Shown piece after piece: positions 18,386-26,126 of a stretch of 64,000 bases of DNA. Every line of letters begins with the position of its first letter. Position 1 is the first letter of the stretch. Source of the DNA: Sphingobacterium sp. ML3W (GTDB lineage: Bacteria > Bacteroidota > Bacteroidia > Sphingobacteriales > Sphingobacteriaceae); NCBI RefSeq assembly GCF_029542085.1, contig NZ_CP107036.1, positions 1,426,001-1,490,000 on the forward strand. Direction: 5' to 3'. A program made the position numbers and the translations under genes. The notes under the pieces were generated by a model. The model was given only the letters and a program-made list of their open reading frames with translations, ran no database searches and was not told the DNA's origin.

Positions 18386-18400
18386 TTATGTTCTACAAAT
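18386..18400 (-). promoter_or_regulatory. nan operator upstream of the regulator gene
   Basis: TTATGTTCTACAAAT (plus strand), 12 of 15 identical to the susC site, 24 bp ahead of the GntR start codon; suggests autoregulation. Confidence 0.5.
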
Positions 18401-18430
18401 TAACAAAAAAAGAATAGCAATCCAAGCGCC

Positions 18431-19888
18431 CTAATTGTAGCCCTCGGTCTGTTTAATATTGGGATTCGTGTTGATTGAGCTATCGTGAACCGGCCATAAC
18501 AGGATGTTTGTTTTAGACTGTTGGTTTTTTAGGCTCTCGACTTCATTAAACACCACGCCGAGACGGATCAGGTCCCACCAGAGTTTACCTTCGGCCACGA
18601 ATTCCCGTTTCCGTTCACTGAGTATGGCAGTATTGATGTCATTGGTCGGAAGTCCGGCTGCATAAAAATTATCCGTTCCATACGCCCGTTTTGCGATCTT
18701 GTTCAACTGTTGGATGGCAGTCTGCCCGTTCCCCAGTGCATTTTCGATTTCGGCACTGAACAGAACGGCATCCGCATACCGGTAGACAATCAGGTCTGCA
18801 TCAAAAATGCGGGTGGCATTCTCCCATTTCCCAGCATATTTATTGATCCATTGGAAGGTCAGGTTTTTACCTTTGTCGAAAGCCGTATCAAAACTGACCT
18901 TTGCGCGGGTGTCGGCCGTATTTTCCGTCAAAAAAGCCTTGTAACTGTTCGTCAGAAATATCCACTGCTGATGTGAGCCCACTTTAATGGGATTTTCAAC
19001 CAGCCCAGGCGAAACATATTGGATAGGCACCAGGAAATCCGCGGGATAGCCACCCGTAAATTCATCCTGTGTCAGGCGCCAGCAAAAGATCACTTCGGGA
19101 TTCAATTCCGTAGCAAAGATATCCGGGAATTTCTGCATCAGGGTGTGCTTTCCCGTTAATACCTTATCCACAGATTGTTTCGCCATATTCAATGCCGCTG
19201 CCCCACCATTCTGCCGTTTGGCCATCCAGAGGTAATAGTCTGTTTTGAGTAAACGGATCGCATCCAGATTACCATACTGTGCTTTTGTGGCCGTAGCCGG
19301 CATCAGTTCCTCCGCCCGATCGAGATCCTCTTTGACCAATTGGAAAACTGCCTGCACAGGCTGACGTGATGGATAGAGGTCCTCCTGATTGGGTGATTCA
19401 AAACCGGCGGTCAGCACCGGTGCGTCGCCCCAGATGCGGGCGATCCAATAATAACAGAATGCACGGATAAAATAGGCCTGCGCGAGGTATTCATTCTTTT
19501 TTTCCACCGTGGAAAAACTGATTTCCGGCAGATGTTTCAAGATCAGGTTGCAGTCGTTGATCGTGGTATATAAATTATTCCAGTTTGCATGGGCATGTGT
19601 ACTGTTCAGCTGATTTAAGAATGCCGTGCTGTAGGTCGCATTGGTTTCAAGTCCGGCGCCCCAATAGCCTGTGCGGTATTCACCCCAGAAGATATAAGCC
19701 GTGGCAAAGGTACTGCGCATACGTACGTAGGCACCTGTTACGGCCGCCTGGGCATCGCTCTCATCCTTCCACATGGAGTTGGCATTGATGGCAGCTTTCA
19801 GATCGGCATCTAGTTTATCCGAACAAGCGGTTCCGGATAACAGGCCCAGGAATAATATTGATCCGTATAAAATTCTTTTTGTCTTCAT
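18431..19888 (-). CDS. nanU: SusD/RagB-family sialoside-binding lipoprotein
   Basis: A 485-residue outer membrane lipoprotein. The lipobox is LSGTAC with Cys at about 22, preceded by a hydrophobic signal. The SusD fold is shown by the helical TPR-like region (NNLYTTINDCNLILKHLP; YLAQAYFIRAFCYYWIARIWGDAPVL), the LLKTDYYLWMAKR segment and the C-terminal SERKREFVAEGKLWWDLIRLG block. It would form the lid that captures the glycan for its SusC partner, whose stop is 11 bp upstream of this start. NanU of B. fragilis and T. forsythia is the functional analogue; specificity is inferred from the operon. Confidence 0.85.
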   Translation of the reverse strand: MKTKRILYGSILFLGLLSGTACSDKLDADLKAAINANSMWKDESDAQAAVTGAYVRMRSTFATAYIFWGEYRTGYWGAGLETNATYSTAFLNQLNSTHAHANWNNLYTTINDCNLILKHLPEISFSTVEKKNEYLAQAYFIRAFCYYWIARIWGDAPVLTAGFESPNQEDLYPSRQPVQAVFQLVKEDLDRAEELMPATATKAQYGNLDAIRLLKTDYYLWMAKRQNGGAAALNMAKQSVDKVLTGKHTLMQKFPDIFATELNPEVIFCWRLTQDEFTGGYPADFLVPIQYVSPGLVENPIKVGSHQQWIFLTNSYKAFLTENTADTRAKVSFDTAFDKGKNLTFQWINKYAGKWENATRIFDADLIVYRYADAVLFSAEIENALGNGQTAIQQLNKIAKRAYGTDNFYAAGLPTNDINTAILSERKREFVAEGKLWWDLIRLGVVFNEVESLKNQQSKTNILLWPVHDSSINTNPNIKQTEGYN

Positions 19889-19899
19889 TTTCGTTTCTT

Positions 19900-22800
19900 T
19901 TATAAGGTTAACTTGGCACCGATCGCGATTTTACGGATGGCCGGATAGTTATAATAATCGTTACCATAGGTTGTTCCGGCGCCGAGTTCCGGTGAGATAC
20001 CCGTTCCCCGCAGCGCGGAAAAATAAAAGAGGTTCTGACCGGAAACCGAAAGCTGCATGGAGCGGATCCCGATGCGTTTGCTCCAGGTATCGGGCAGCTG
20101 ATACAGGAAAGATACCTCCCGTAGACAGAGGTAGTCCCCTTTGTAATTGAATACGTCTGAAGTTCGGGAGAAATTGCTGTTCCCGGTATCAGGGTCATTG
20201 GCGGTAAAGCGGGCATATTTCGACTGATCGCCTGGATTTTTCCAGGTCTGGTTGACCTCATCTACCAGGGTGTAGTTGTTGGCAAAGGTATTCATGAAAT
20301 AGCGCATATAAGCCGTATGATTGATGGAATGACCCAGTGCCCAATCCACAAAAATATTAAGTCCGAACGAGCCATAGCTAAAGTTATTGGCCAGTCCGCC
20401 CGTGGTATGCGGTACGCTGACCCCCAGTTCATATTGATCCTTGCTGCTGATGACCCCATCGCCGTCGCGGTCCTGCCATTCGTAGTCACCGGCGAGTTTG
20501 CGCCCTTTGATGTTCTTCTTGTCCGTTGGGCTCCAGCCACGTGCCGACTCATCGTAACGGGCGGCAGCAGCCTCTTCGGGAGTCTGCAGAATATGGTCCA
20601 CCTTATACCCGAAATAGCGGTACAGCGATTCACCCTCAGCGGTACCGCCAAAGGCTGTGCCGTCCGCCAGCTGGATCCCGCCGATACGGTTTTTATCGCG
20701 GCCATTGTCAGGAAGCTGCTGTACCCTATTTTTAACAAAACTTAAGGTCAGCTTGCTGTCCCAGCGAAATTTGCCGGAACGCATATTCTCACTGCCGATT
20801 TCAAGATCAAAACCCCGGAAGCGCACCTTACCCACATTGGTCTGCACCGTTGAAAAACCCGAGGTATTGGGCAGCTGTACGCTAAAAAGCAGGTTTTTGG
20901 TGATCTTGTTGAAATAGTCCGCCTGGATATTGATCCGGTTGTTGAACAGGGCAAGGTCAAAGCCAAAGTCAAACTGCGTTGAGGTCTCCCAGGTCAGATC
21001 GCGGTTGGGCATGGTTGCGGCATATATCCCTGCTGCACCGTCGTACCGGATATCGGTGCTATATTTTCCCAGCGCATCATAAAGCCCGATGGAATTATTT
21101 CCCGTCTGGCCATAACTGGTACGGAATTTTAGGTAGTTCACCGTCTGCTGATCGCGCATAAAAGGTTCCTGTGTCACGACCCAGCCTGCCGAAACACCCG
21201 GAAAAAATCCCCAACGGTTTTCCTTGGCAAAGAGCGAGGAACCGTCGTACCGGAAGGTTCCCATCAATAAGTACTTTTGTTTGTAGGCATAATTGGCACG
21301 GCCGAAATAGCCGATCAAAACCTGTTGCCAGATATCCTCTTCGGCACCCGTTTTATTCGGTCCTGCCGACAGTGTGGGTACCTTGTCCGAACTCGCACCA
21401 TTGACGGTCGCGTTAAATGAATTAAAATCCGTCTGTTGATAAGAGTAGCCGCCAAGCAAGGATAAGGTATGGTCTGTATTCCAGTTGGCATCGTATTTCA
21501 GTAAGGCATCCACTTTGGTACGGTCCAGCTGGGATTGACTCGCCCTGGTCGTCCGCAATCCCGAAAATTCATGCGCTTTTTCGAAATAATGGTAGTTGGA
21601 GAGATGGGAATAGTTGGATAGCTGCACCTGTGCTTTAAGCCCATCGATAATGGCATAGTCCAGGCCACCAATCAGCGATAAACGCCGGTCTTTGGTACCA
21701 TAATCCCGGGTATAATCCCACCAGAGCGGATTTGGTGAGGTGGCATTATAGCCCGGTGTTGGGCGGCCATTGTCGAAGTACATCTTTTGCGTTGCCGGTG
21801 TGGCCAGACCCCTAGCAATCACGTTGGTCTGATTGTCAAACTCCTGCGAATTGGTCAGGGAATAATCAAAGGCCGTATTGATCGAGAGTTTTTTCGAAAT
21901 GCTGACATCCCCCTTTCCCCGTGCAGAGAAGCGGTTGTACCCTGTACCCAATGCTACACCCGCATCGTCCGTATAGCCTGCACTCGCAGCATAACGGACA
22001 AGCTGGCTCCCCCCGTTGACACCGACGTAATAATTCTGCCAGCCCACATTCCGGAAGAGCAGGTCCTGGTAGTTGTTGTCCTGGAAGATCAGCGTTTTGC
22101 TTGGATCCAAGGGATCCGGCATACCCTCATAACCAGCAGGCATCGCCTCTCCGGCCTGAAGGTAGCGCGTTGAATAGATCGAATTCGCATCATTGCCCGA
22201 GCTAGCGGAGTAGCCAGAGCTGGAATTATAATTGGGATTGGGGCTCAAGGCCACGGCAGGCCGCACGATCTGGATATAATCACGGGCGCTCATCATATTT
22301 AGTTTAGATTCCGGTTGCTGAAAGGCATAGGTAGCATCAAATGTAATGGTTGCCTGTTCAGCCGCTTTTCCCTTTTTTGTCGTGATCAAGACCACCCCAT
22401 TTGATGCGCGGGAACCGTAGATCGCTGTTGATGCCGCATCTTTCAGCACCTCAATGGACTCCACATCATTGGGATTGACCCCTGAAAAGGAACGTTCGAC
22501 ACCATCTACCAGGACCAAGGGATCGTTGGTTTTATTGATGGATGATCCACCGCGGATCCGAAAGACCGGATCCGCTCCGGGACTATTGTTTGACTGATAC
22601 ACCCGGGCACCAGCTACTTTCCCTTTTAGTCCCTCACCGACGGTGCTGACGGGAACATTTTCCAGCGCCTTGCCATCCACTTTGCTGATGGCTGTGGTCA
22701 GCGTGCGGCGCGACTGGGTGCCATAGCCAACGACGACGACCTCGTCCAGACTCCGGTTTGTGGCAGTGAGTTCTACTATCAGCGGAGCCGTCGAGGAAAC

Positions 22801-23058
22801 CAGCCTGTCCAATGGCTGATAGCCTACCGAACGGAACTGCAGCGTATCCGGCAGCTGCTGTACATCCAGCCAGAATTTTCCGTTGGCGTCCGTCTGTGTC
22901 TGGCTGCCCGAGCGGAGGCCTATCACCGTAATGGATTGTAAAGGTTTTCCCTGTTGATCCCGTACCGTCCCTTCGATACGCTGCTGCGCATACAGAGATG
23001 ATACAAGGATAATTTGGGCGCCCACAAATAAGCTTGCTTTTTTGCTTGTCCAAATCAT
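19900..23058 (-). CDS. nanO: SusC/RagA-family TonB-dependent transporter for sialosides
   Basis: A 1052-residue outer membrane transporter: signal peptide to about residue 24, a carboxypeptidase-regulatory-like domain (IEGTVRDQQGKPLQSITV, to about 105), the TonB-box region DEVVVVGYGTQSRR, a plug domain (VDGKALENVPVSTVGEGLKGKVAGA, then IRGGSSINKTNDPLVLVDGVERS) and a 22-strand barrel ending IAIGAKLTL. It imports the ligand captured by the SusD protein using TonB-ExbBD energy. It is the first gene of the minus-strand nan locus, with a promoter and operator about 180 bp upstream. No STN domain is present, so it is not a FecIR-type signalling receptor. Confidence 0.88.
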   Translation of the reverse strand: MIWTSKKASLFVGAQIILVSSLYAQQRIEGTVRDQQGKPLQSITVIGLRSGSQTQTDANGKFWLDVQQLPDTLQFRSVGYQPLDRLVSSTAPLIVELTATNRSLDEVVVVGYGTQSRRTLTTAISKVDGKALENVPVSTVGEGLKGKVAGARVYQSNNSPGADPVFRIRGGSSINKTNDPLVLVDGVERSFSGVNPNDVESIEVLKDAASTAIYGSRASNGVVLITTKKGKAAEQATITFDATYAFQQPESKLNMMSARDYIQIVRPAVALSPNPNYNSSSGYSASSGNDANSIYSTRYLQAGEAMPAGYEGMPDPLDPSKTLIFQDNNYQDLLFRNVGWQNYYVGVNGGSQLVRYAASAGYTDDAGVALGTGYNRFSARGKGDVSISKKLSINTAFDYSLTNSQEFDNQTNVIARGLATPATQKMYFDNGRPTPGYNATSPNPLWWDYTRDYGTKDRRLSLIGGLDYAIIDGLKAQVQLSNYSHLSNYHYFEKAHEFSGLRTTRASQSQLDRTKVDALLKYDANWNTDHTLSLLGGYSYQQTDFNSFNATVNGASSDKVPTLSAGPNKTGAEEDIWQQVLIGYFGRANYAYKQKYLLMGTFRYDGSSLFAKENRWGFFPGVSAGWVVTQEPFMRDQQTVNYLKFRTSYGQTGNNSIGLYDALGKYSTDIRYDGAAGIYAATMPNRDLTWETSTQFDFGFDLALFNNRINIQADYFNKITKNLLFSVQLPNTSGFSTVQTNVGKVRFRGFDLEIGSENMRSGKFRWDSKLTLSFVKNRVQQLPDNGRDKNRIGGIQLADGTAFGGTAEGESLYRYFGYKVDHILQTPEEAAAARYDESARGWSPTDKKNIKGRKLAGDYEWQDRDGDGVISSKDQYELGVSVPHTTGGLANNFSYGSFGLNIFVDWALGHSINHTAYMRYFMNTFANNYTLVDEVNQTWKNPGDQSKYARFTANDPDTGNSNFSRTSDVFNYKGDYLCLREVSFLYQLPDTWSKRIGIRSMQLSVSGQNLFYFSALRGTGISPELGAGTTYGNDYYNYPAIRKIAIGAKLTL

Positions 23059-23235
23059 AATTTATGTTTTAATAAGTGTAAAAAACTTATACAGATGAGC
23101 GCTTCCCTTAAACGCTCTACAAACGATGACCTAACCCAAATTTATTCCAAAGCAACTCGATATCCATTTCGTTTTAAGGCTTATAATCAGGTATATCATT
23201 TGATTTATTGGTTATTCTTTATATGTATAAAGTTG

Positions 23236-23278
23236 TTATGTCCTACATAAAATTAGAAAGAATAAATCGATAAAACAA
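23236..23278 (-). promoter_or_regulatory. Promoter and operator of the nan locus
   Basis: The palindrome TTATGTCCTACATAA (23236-23250) overlaps by 3 bp a minus-strand -7-like element TAATTTTA (plus 23248-23255; 7 of 8 to TAnnTTTG). A TTTTG about 20 bp further upstream on the minus strand serves as the -33 element. A repressor bound here would cover the -7 box. Confidence 0.55.
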
Positions 23279-23422
23279 AATTTATTTAATGTTCAGGAAT
23301 AATTTGCTTTCAATTGTCAATGTATTTTGAGGGCTCAGCTGAGTAAAGAAGCCATGTGGTGCACTATGCCCATATACCTCCGTACATTATCTTTATGCCG
23401 ATATCATTAAAGCAGACAAAAT

Positions 23423-23455
23423 TTTGGGCCAAGCATATACAACGCTTGACCCAAA
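23423..23455 (-). terminator. Probable terminator of the DUF6266/DUF5675 cassette
   Basis: TTTGGGCCAAGC pairs with GCTTGACCCAAA (one mismatch, nine-base loop). On the minus strand it is followed by AATTTTG. It lies about 80 bp past the last small gene of the cassette and upstream of the susC promoter. Confidence 0.45.
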
Positions 23456-23537
23456 CTACATCCTAAAATATTGTTATCCAATATTGCAGGATTTTAAAAT
23501 CGGTAACACACACGGATGCCATGCCCTTTATCAACTT

Positions 23538-23711
23538 CTACTGTTGCCTTCGGTTGCCCCACCGTCCCAGTAACCTGCTTGTCGCAAAACTGACCAGCGT
23601 ACCCAATACAGCGGTCAATACAGTCTGTGCTATATCACCAAAGGAGAAGCTTGCCCATACCGAACAAAGCGTACCTCCCAATGCAGAAATACGGATATCA
23701 TTCAGCTTCAT
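23538..23711 (-). CDS. Small membrane protein, 57 residues
   Basis: Reads MKLNDIRISALGGTLCSVW at the start, then a hydrophobic stretch (FGDIAQTVLTAVLGTLVSFATSRLL) and a basic tail GRWGNRRQQ. The start at 23711 overlaps the end of the preceding gene by 14 nt, typical of translational coupling. Two short hydrophobic helices and a charged tail resemble small holins or membrane anchors, but no family is recognised. It is the fourth gene of a minus-strand cassette with DUF6266, DUF5675 and a 79-residue protein. Confidence 0.55.
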   Translation of the reverse strand: MKLNDIRISALGGTLCSVWASFSFGDIAQTVLTAVLGTLVSFATSRLLGRWGNRRQQ

Positions 23712-23937
23712 CGGCTTCGCTCCTTTCCACCTTATCTATTTTTGGGGAACTGTCCAATACATCCGGCGGCGACTCCTCCTCGTCCAATACCGTCTCCAGT
23801 ATGCCCAATCCAATAGCCACATACTTCAATACATTCCCCACCTTACCCGGTAGTTTAACAGGCGCCGCCAGCACCAGCTGCAGCACCTGTCCTATTTTGT
23901 TAAAGATCTTTTTCATTTTGTTACGCGAAATAGACAT
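23698..23937 (-). CDS. Small amphipathic protein, up to 79 residues
   Basis: The N-terminal half is basic and hydrophobic (MKKIFNKIGQVLQLVLAAPVKLPGKVGNVLKYVAIGLGILETVL) and the C-terminal half very acidic (DEEESPPDVLDSSPKIDKVERSEADEAE). An inner start at Met8 (23916) is possible. One membrane-associated helix is likely. It is coupled to the 57-residue membrane protein gene by a 14-nt overlap. No named family is recognised; context suggests a lysis-like or envelope-associated role. Confidence 0.55.
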   Translation of the reverse strand: MSISRNKMKKIFNKIGQVLQLVLAAPVKLPGKVGNVLKYVAIGLGILETVLDEEESPPDVLDSSPKIDKVERSEADEAE

Positions 23938-23985
23938 GATGAGCGGTCAGAAGCAAGATATTCCGATTGCAAATTGATGAAGTCA

Positions 23986-24044
23986 AATGGCGTTAAGAAT
24001 GAATTCTTGTCTGAACATAGTGAGTTTGAATTCATTTAGCCATT
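23986..24044. repeat. Compound inverted repeat between cassette genes
   Basis: AATGGC (23986) pairs with GCCATT (24039), and AATGAATTC (23998) with GAATTCATT (24028). The stems are separated by small internal loops around a 21-base apical loop. It lies in the 180-bp gap after the DUF5675 gene and could fold in mRNA of either strand. Confidence 0.5.
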
Positions 24045-24119
24045 GGGCAATAAACAAATTGCACCAAGGAATATAGCGAATGACCACCATCATGTCGTTT
24101 AACGCCACAAGCCTTCTAT

Positions 24120-24524
24120 TTATCGAATACTCAAATACACTTCATCACCCATATCCCACAGGCAATACACCAGCGCTTTCAGCTTGGCCAGGGCCTTCCC
24201 ACTTCCGATACCCTGTCCCTCACCGGTCAGACTGGTGACCGGCGCGATGCAGCCAAGCAATTCGTTCTTGGCATTATTAGCCGCGTGTATCAGGATACCC
24301 TCACGGTTTAACACATGCGGGATACCGATCTGCTCGCCATGCCGCTGGTAACGGATTTTCTCCAGTTTGTACTGACCGATCGGGATGCAGCTGATCCGCT
24401 TGATGTTATTACGGTCAGGCAATTCGATGGTATGGCAGATATGCTCACCGTTGTACGTGATCGTTCCATTTGTTCCCTCAGCCCCATATTTCCGTAGGAG
24501 CTTGAGGGTATGCCTGTTGCTCAT
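24120..24524 (-). CDS. DUF5675-family protein
   Basis: A 134-residue protein matching the DUF5675 pattern: LLRKYGAEGTNGTITYNGEHICHTIELPDRNN, then CIPIGQYKLEKI, then GILIHAANNAKNELLGCIAPV. The spaced His and Cys in IHAANNAKNELLGC recall the active-site layout of YkuD-like L,D-transpeptidases, and the family often sits near phage-like lysis genes; function is unproven. It starts 7 bp after the DUF6266 gene ends, so the two share a transcript. No signal peptide is seen. Confidence 0.75.
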   Translation of the reverse strand: MSNRHTLKLLRKYGAEGTNGTITYNGEHICHTIELPDRNNIKRISCIPIGQYKLEKIRYQRHGEQIGIPHVLNREGILIHAANNAKNELLGCIAPVTSLTGEGQGIGSGKALAKLKALVYCLWDMGDEVYLSIR

Positions 24525-24531
24525 GGCTATA

Positions 24532-25287
24532 CTATGGAATATCGACCTCGACGATGGTCATCGCGTTATAGGGATTGTTCTTGAGTGGATAGAATTCGTC
24601 GTTAACTTCCTGGTACATCGAAATACCGACAATGATGTACACGACCTTTGCAGCATCTACCACCAATGGCGCCTGGAGGGTTTGCTCGGCATGTACACCG
24701 ATCAGCGGAATATATCCCGACCTTACCATGACTGGACGTGGCGGAACATCCTCGGTACTTAGCTCTGCGGCAGCCAGGGTGAATAGCATATGCGTAGCCC
24801 CCGGCAGCAACATGACATCATTCTGCGGATTGAATTCTGGAATGGTCAGTGTGACTTCGCCGGCAGTACGGTCATAGGTTGTATCCAGTTTTTCGCCCAG
24901 CAGCATTTTTAGGTTGCTGGCCTGGTTGAACTCAAAGCCTTTGAGCATGGCGCTATTTTCCTCCAGAAAGATGCGCTCGCCACGTGCATTGGACGAATCC
25001 GACTTTTGGATCCTGTGGATCAGTGAGGTCAGCCTGTTGCGCATGGTATTGTCTGCAAATGTGCGCAGCAGATTGTTCAGCTGGATACGTAGGAGTTTGG
25101 CTGTGCCCGCAGCAGTACCAAATTCGGCCATGTTTTCACGTGTCCGCTGAAAATTGGGATCCGTCTGGATCCGTGCCTTGTCCACACCACCCTTCATTCG
25201 GACTTCGTAACCGCGACTGCGGTGTTTGCTAAAGGAAAGGTCCCCGACCTTGCCTCTAAACTTGATTAAACTTTCTTGTTTTGCCAT
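24532..25287 (-). CDS. DUF6266-family protein
   Basis: A 251-residue protein. The N-terminus IKFRGKVGDLSFSKHRSRGYEVRMKGGVDKARIQTDPNFQRTREN fits the DUF6266 family common in Sphingobacteriaceae. A predicted all-beta C-terminal half (about 120-250) follows, with ATHMLFTLAAAELSTE and GVHAEQTLQAPLVVDAAKVVYIIVGISMY. The family has no assigned function. It opens the minus-strand cassette, and its upstream region carries two helically phased repeat arrays (25348-25539) that are probably part of its control region. Confidence 0.75.
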   Translation of the reverse strand: MAKQESLIKFRGKVGDLSFSKHRSRGYEVRMKGGVDKARIQTDPNFQRTRENMAEFGTAAGTAKLLRIQLNNLLRTFADNTMRNRLTSLIHRIQKSDSSNARGERIFLEENSAMLKGFEFNQASNLKMLLGEKLDTTYDRTAGEVTLTIPEFNPQNDVMLLPGATHMLFTLAAAELSTEDVPPRPVMVRSGYIPLIGVHAEQTLQAPLVVDAAKVVYIIVGISMYQEVNDEFYPLKNNPYNAMTIVEVDIP

Positions 25288-25347
25288 GATATTGAGTTTT
25301 TAATGACAACACAAAGATGTCGAGGACCAAACTGATCCCTGTCCAAA

Positions 25348-25420
25348 ATGGCCGCATATGGCCAACATGGCTTAAATAGACAGCATTAGGCTCGGAATGG
25401 CAGAATATGGCACAATATGT
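25348..25420. repeat. ATG(G) steps at about 10-bp spacing, two groups of three
   Basis: ATG steps, mostly inside ATGGC, start at 25348, 25358 and 25367, then after a 30-bp interval at 25397, 25407 and 25417. The context is gcATATGGCc or gaATATGGCa. Spacing equals one helical turn, so all copies face the same side of the DNA. The array is upstream of the DUF6266 gene and next to the 11-bp TAC array. Confidence 0.6.
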
Positions 25421-25440
25421 CCATCAAAAGGAAGTGCAAA

Positions 25441-25539
25441 GGTACGGTGAGTGTACTGGGAGTGTACTGAAAAGGTACCAATGCCCTACCAAAAAGGTAC
25501 TGGAGAGCTACTAAAAAGCTACCAAAGAGCTACAGCAAT
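25441..25539 (-). repeat. Nine 11-bp direct repeats with invariant TAC/GTA
   Basis: TAC occurs at 25443, 25454, 25465, 25476, 25487, 25498, 25509, 25520 and 25531, exactly 11 bp apart nine times. On the minus strand the unit reads roughly GTA(G/C)CTYTTYR, for example GTACCTTTTTG and GTAGCTTTTTA. The stretch contains stops in all frames, so it is not coding. It points toward the DUF6266 gene about 150 bp downstream on the minus strand. Confidence 0.8.
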
Positions 25540-25883
25540 CAGTAGCGTAGCAGTATGTAAAATGTGAATGAACCGTATCCATTTGGCGGGGGTCGCGTGC
25601 CTGGACATCGGAAGAATCTATGTGCCGTTAATGGCGGTTTATAACCCTATGTAATAGATCAGATAACATACATCAAATCATTATAATACAATTATTTAAA
25701 ACAAAAATTCGATTGATTCGTTAATTCTAGATTATTAATTTTTTTCTTAAGGGCTGTCTATAACCGACATTGACGAATATGGACAGAGAGGTATCCAGCT
25801 GACAGGAAGATCATGGTACCATTAGGTATTGTCTGCGGCATGCGCTTGCTATGCCCATAGTCAATACCACAGCCCGATTTCTT

Positions 25884-26078
25884 ATGACTAAAAAATATCG
25901 ACTGTGTATCAGTGCAAAGGATGTCGCCTCCGTACTCGACCTTAGCCCCAGACAGGCACAGCGCAAATACCAGCAGGCAAAAGATGCTTATGGAAAGGCC
26001 AGGCATCAACAGCTAACCGTACAGGAATTTGCAGCATATTATGATTTACCCCTAGCGGAAGTTATTGAACGGCTTTAA
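25884..26078 (+). CDS. Small helix-turn-helix-like protein, 64 residues
   Basis: MTKKYRLCISAKDVASVLDLSPRQAQRKYQQAKDAYGKARHQQLTVQEFAAYYDLP reads as two short helical units, the first with a helix-turn-helix look (AKDVASVLDLSPRQAQRKY). Many Bacteroidota carry similar small proteins. The ATG at 25884 is preferred; 25851 is an upstream alternative. It may bind DNA locally, for example the phased repeats about 350 bp upstream; this is inference. It converges on the LytTR gene. Confidence 0.55.
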   Translation: MTKKYRLCISAKDVASVLDLSPRQAQRKYQQAKDAYGKARHQQLTVQEFAAYYDLPLAEVIERL

Positions 26079-26092
26079 GTGCTTAAAGCCAA

Positions 26093-26118
26093 CCAGGGGG
26101 CGGCCCTCCGCCCCTTGG
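26093..26118. terminator. GC-rich hairpin between converging genes
   Basis: CCAGGGGGCGG pairs with CCGCCCCTTGG (one G-T pair) around a CCCT loop. There is no T run, but it sits exactly between the converging HTH-like (+) and LytTR (-) genes. Confidence 0.45.
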
Positions 26119-26126
26119 ATCTTATC

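Noticed and set aside
23521..23977. Plus-strand frames of 110 and 116 codons
   Set aside because: They mirror the two small overlapping minus genes, which have better starts, coupling and operon context.
25441..25539. TAC array as a CRISPR array
   Set aside because: The repeat unit is only 11 bp with no unique spacers and no cas genes nearby.
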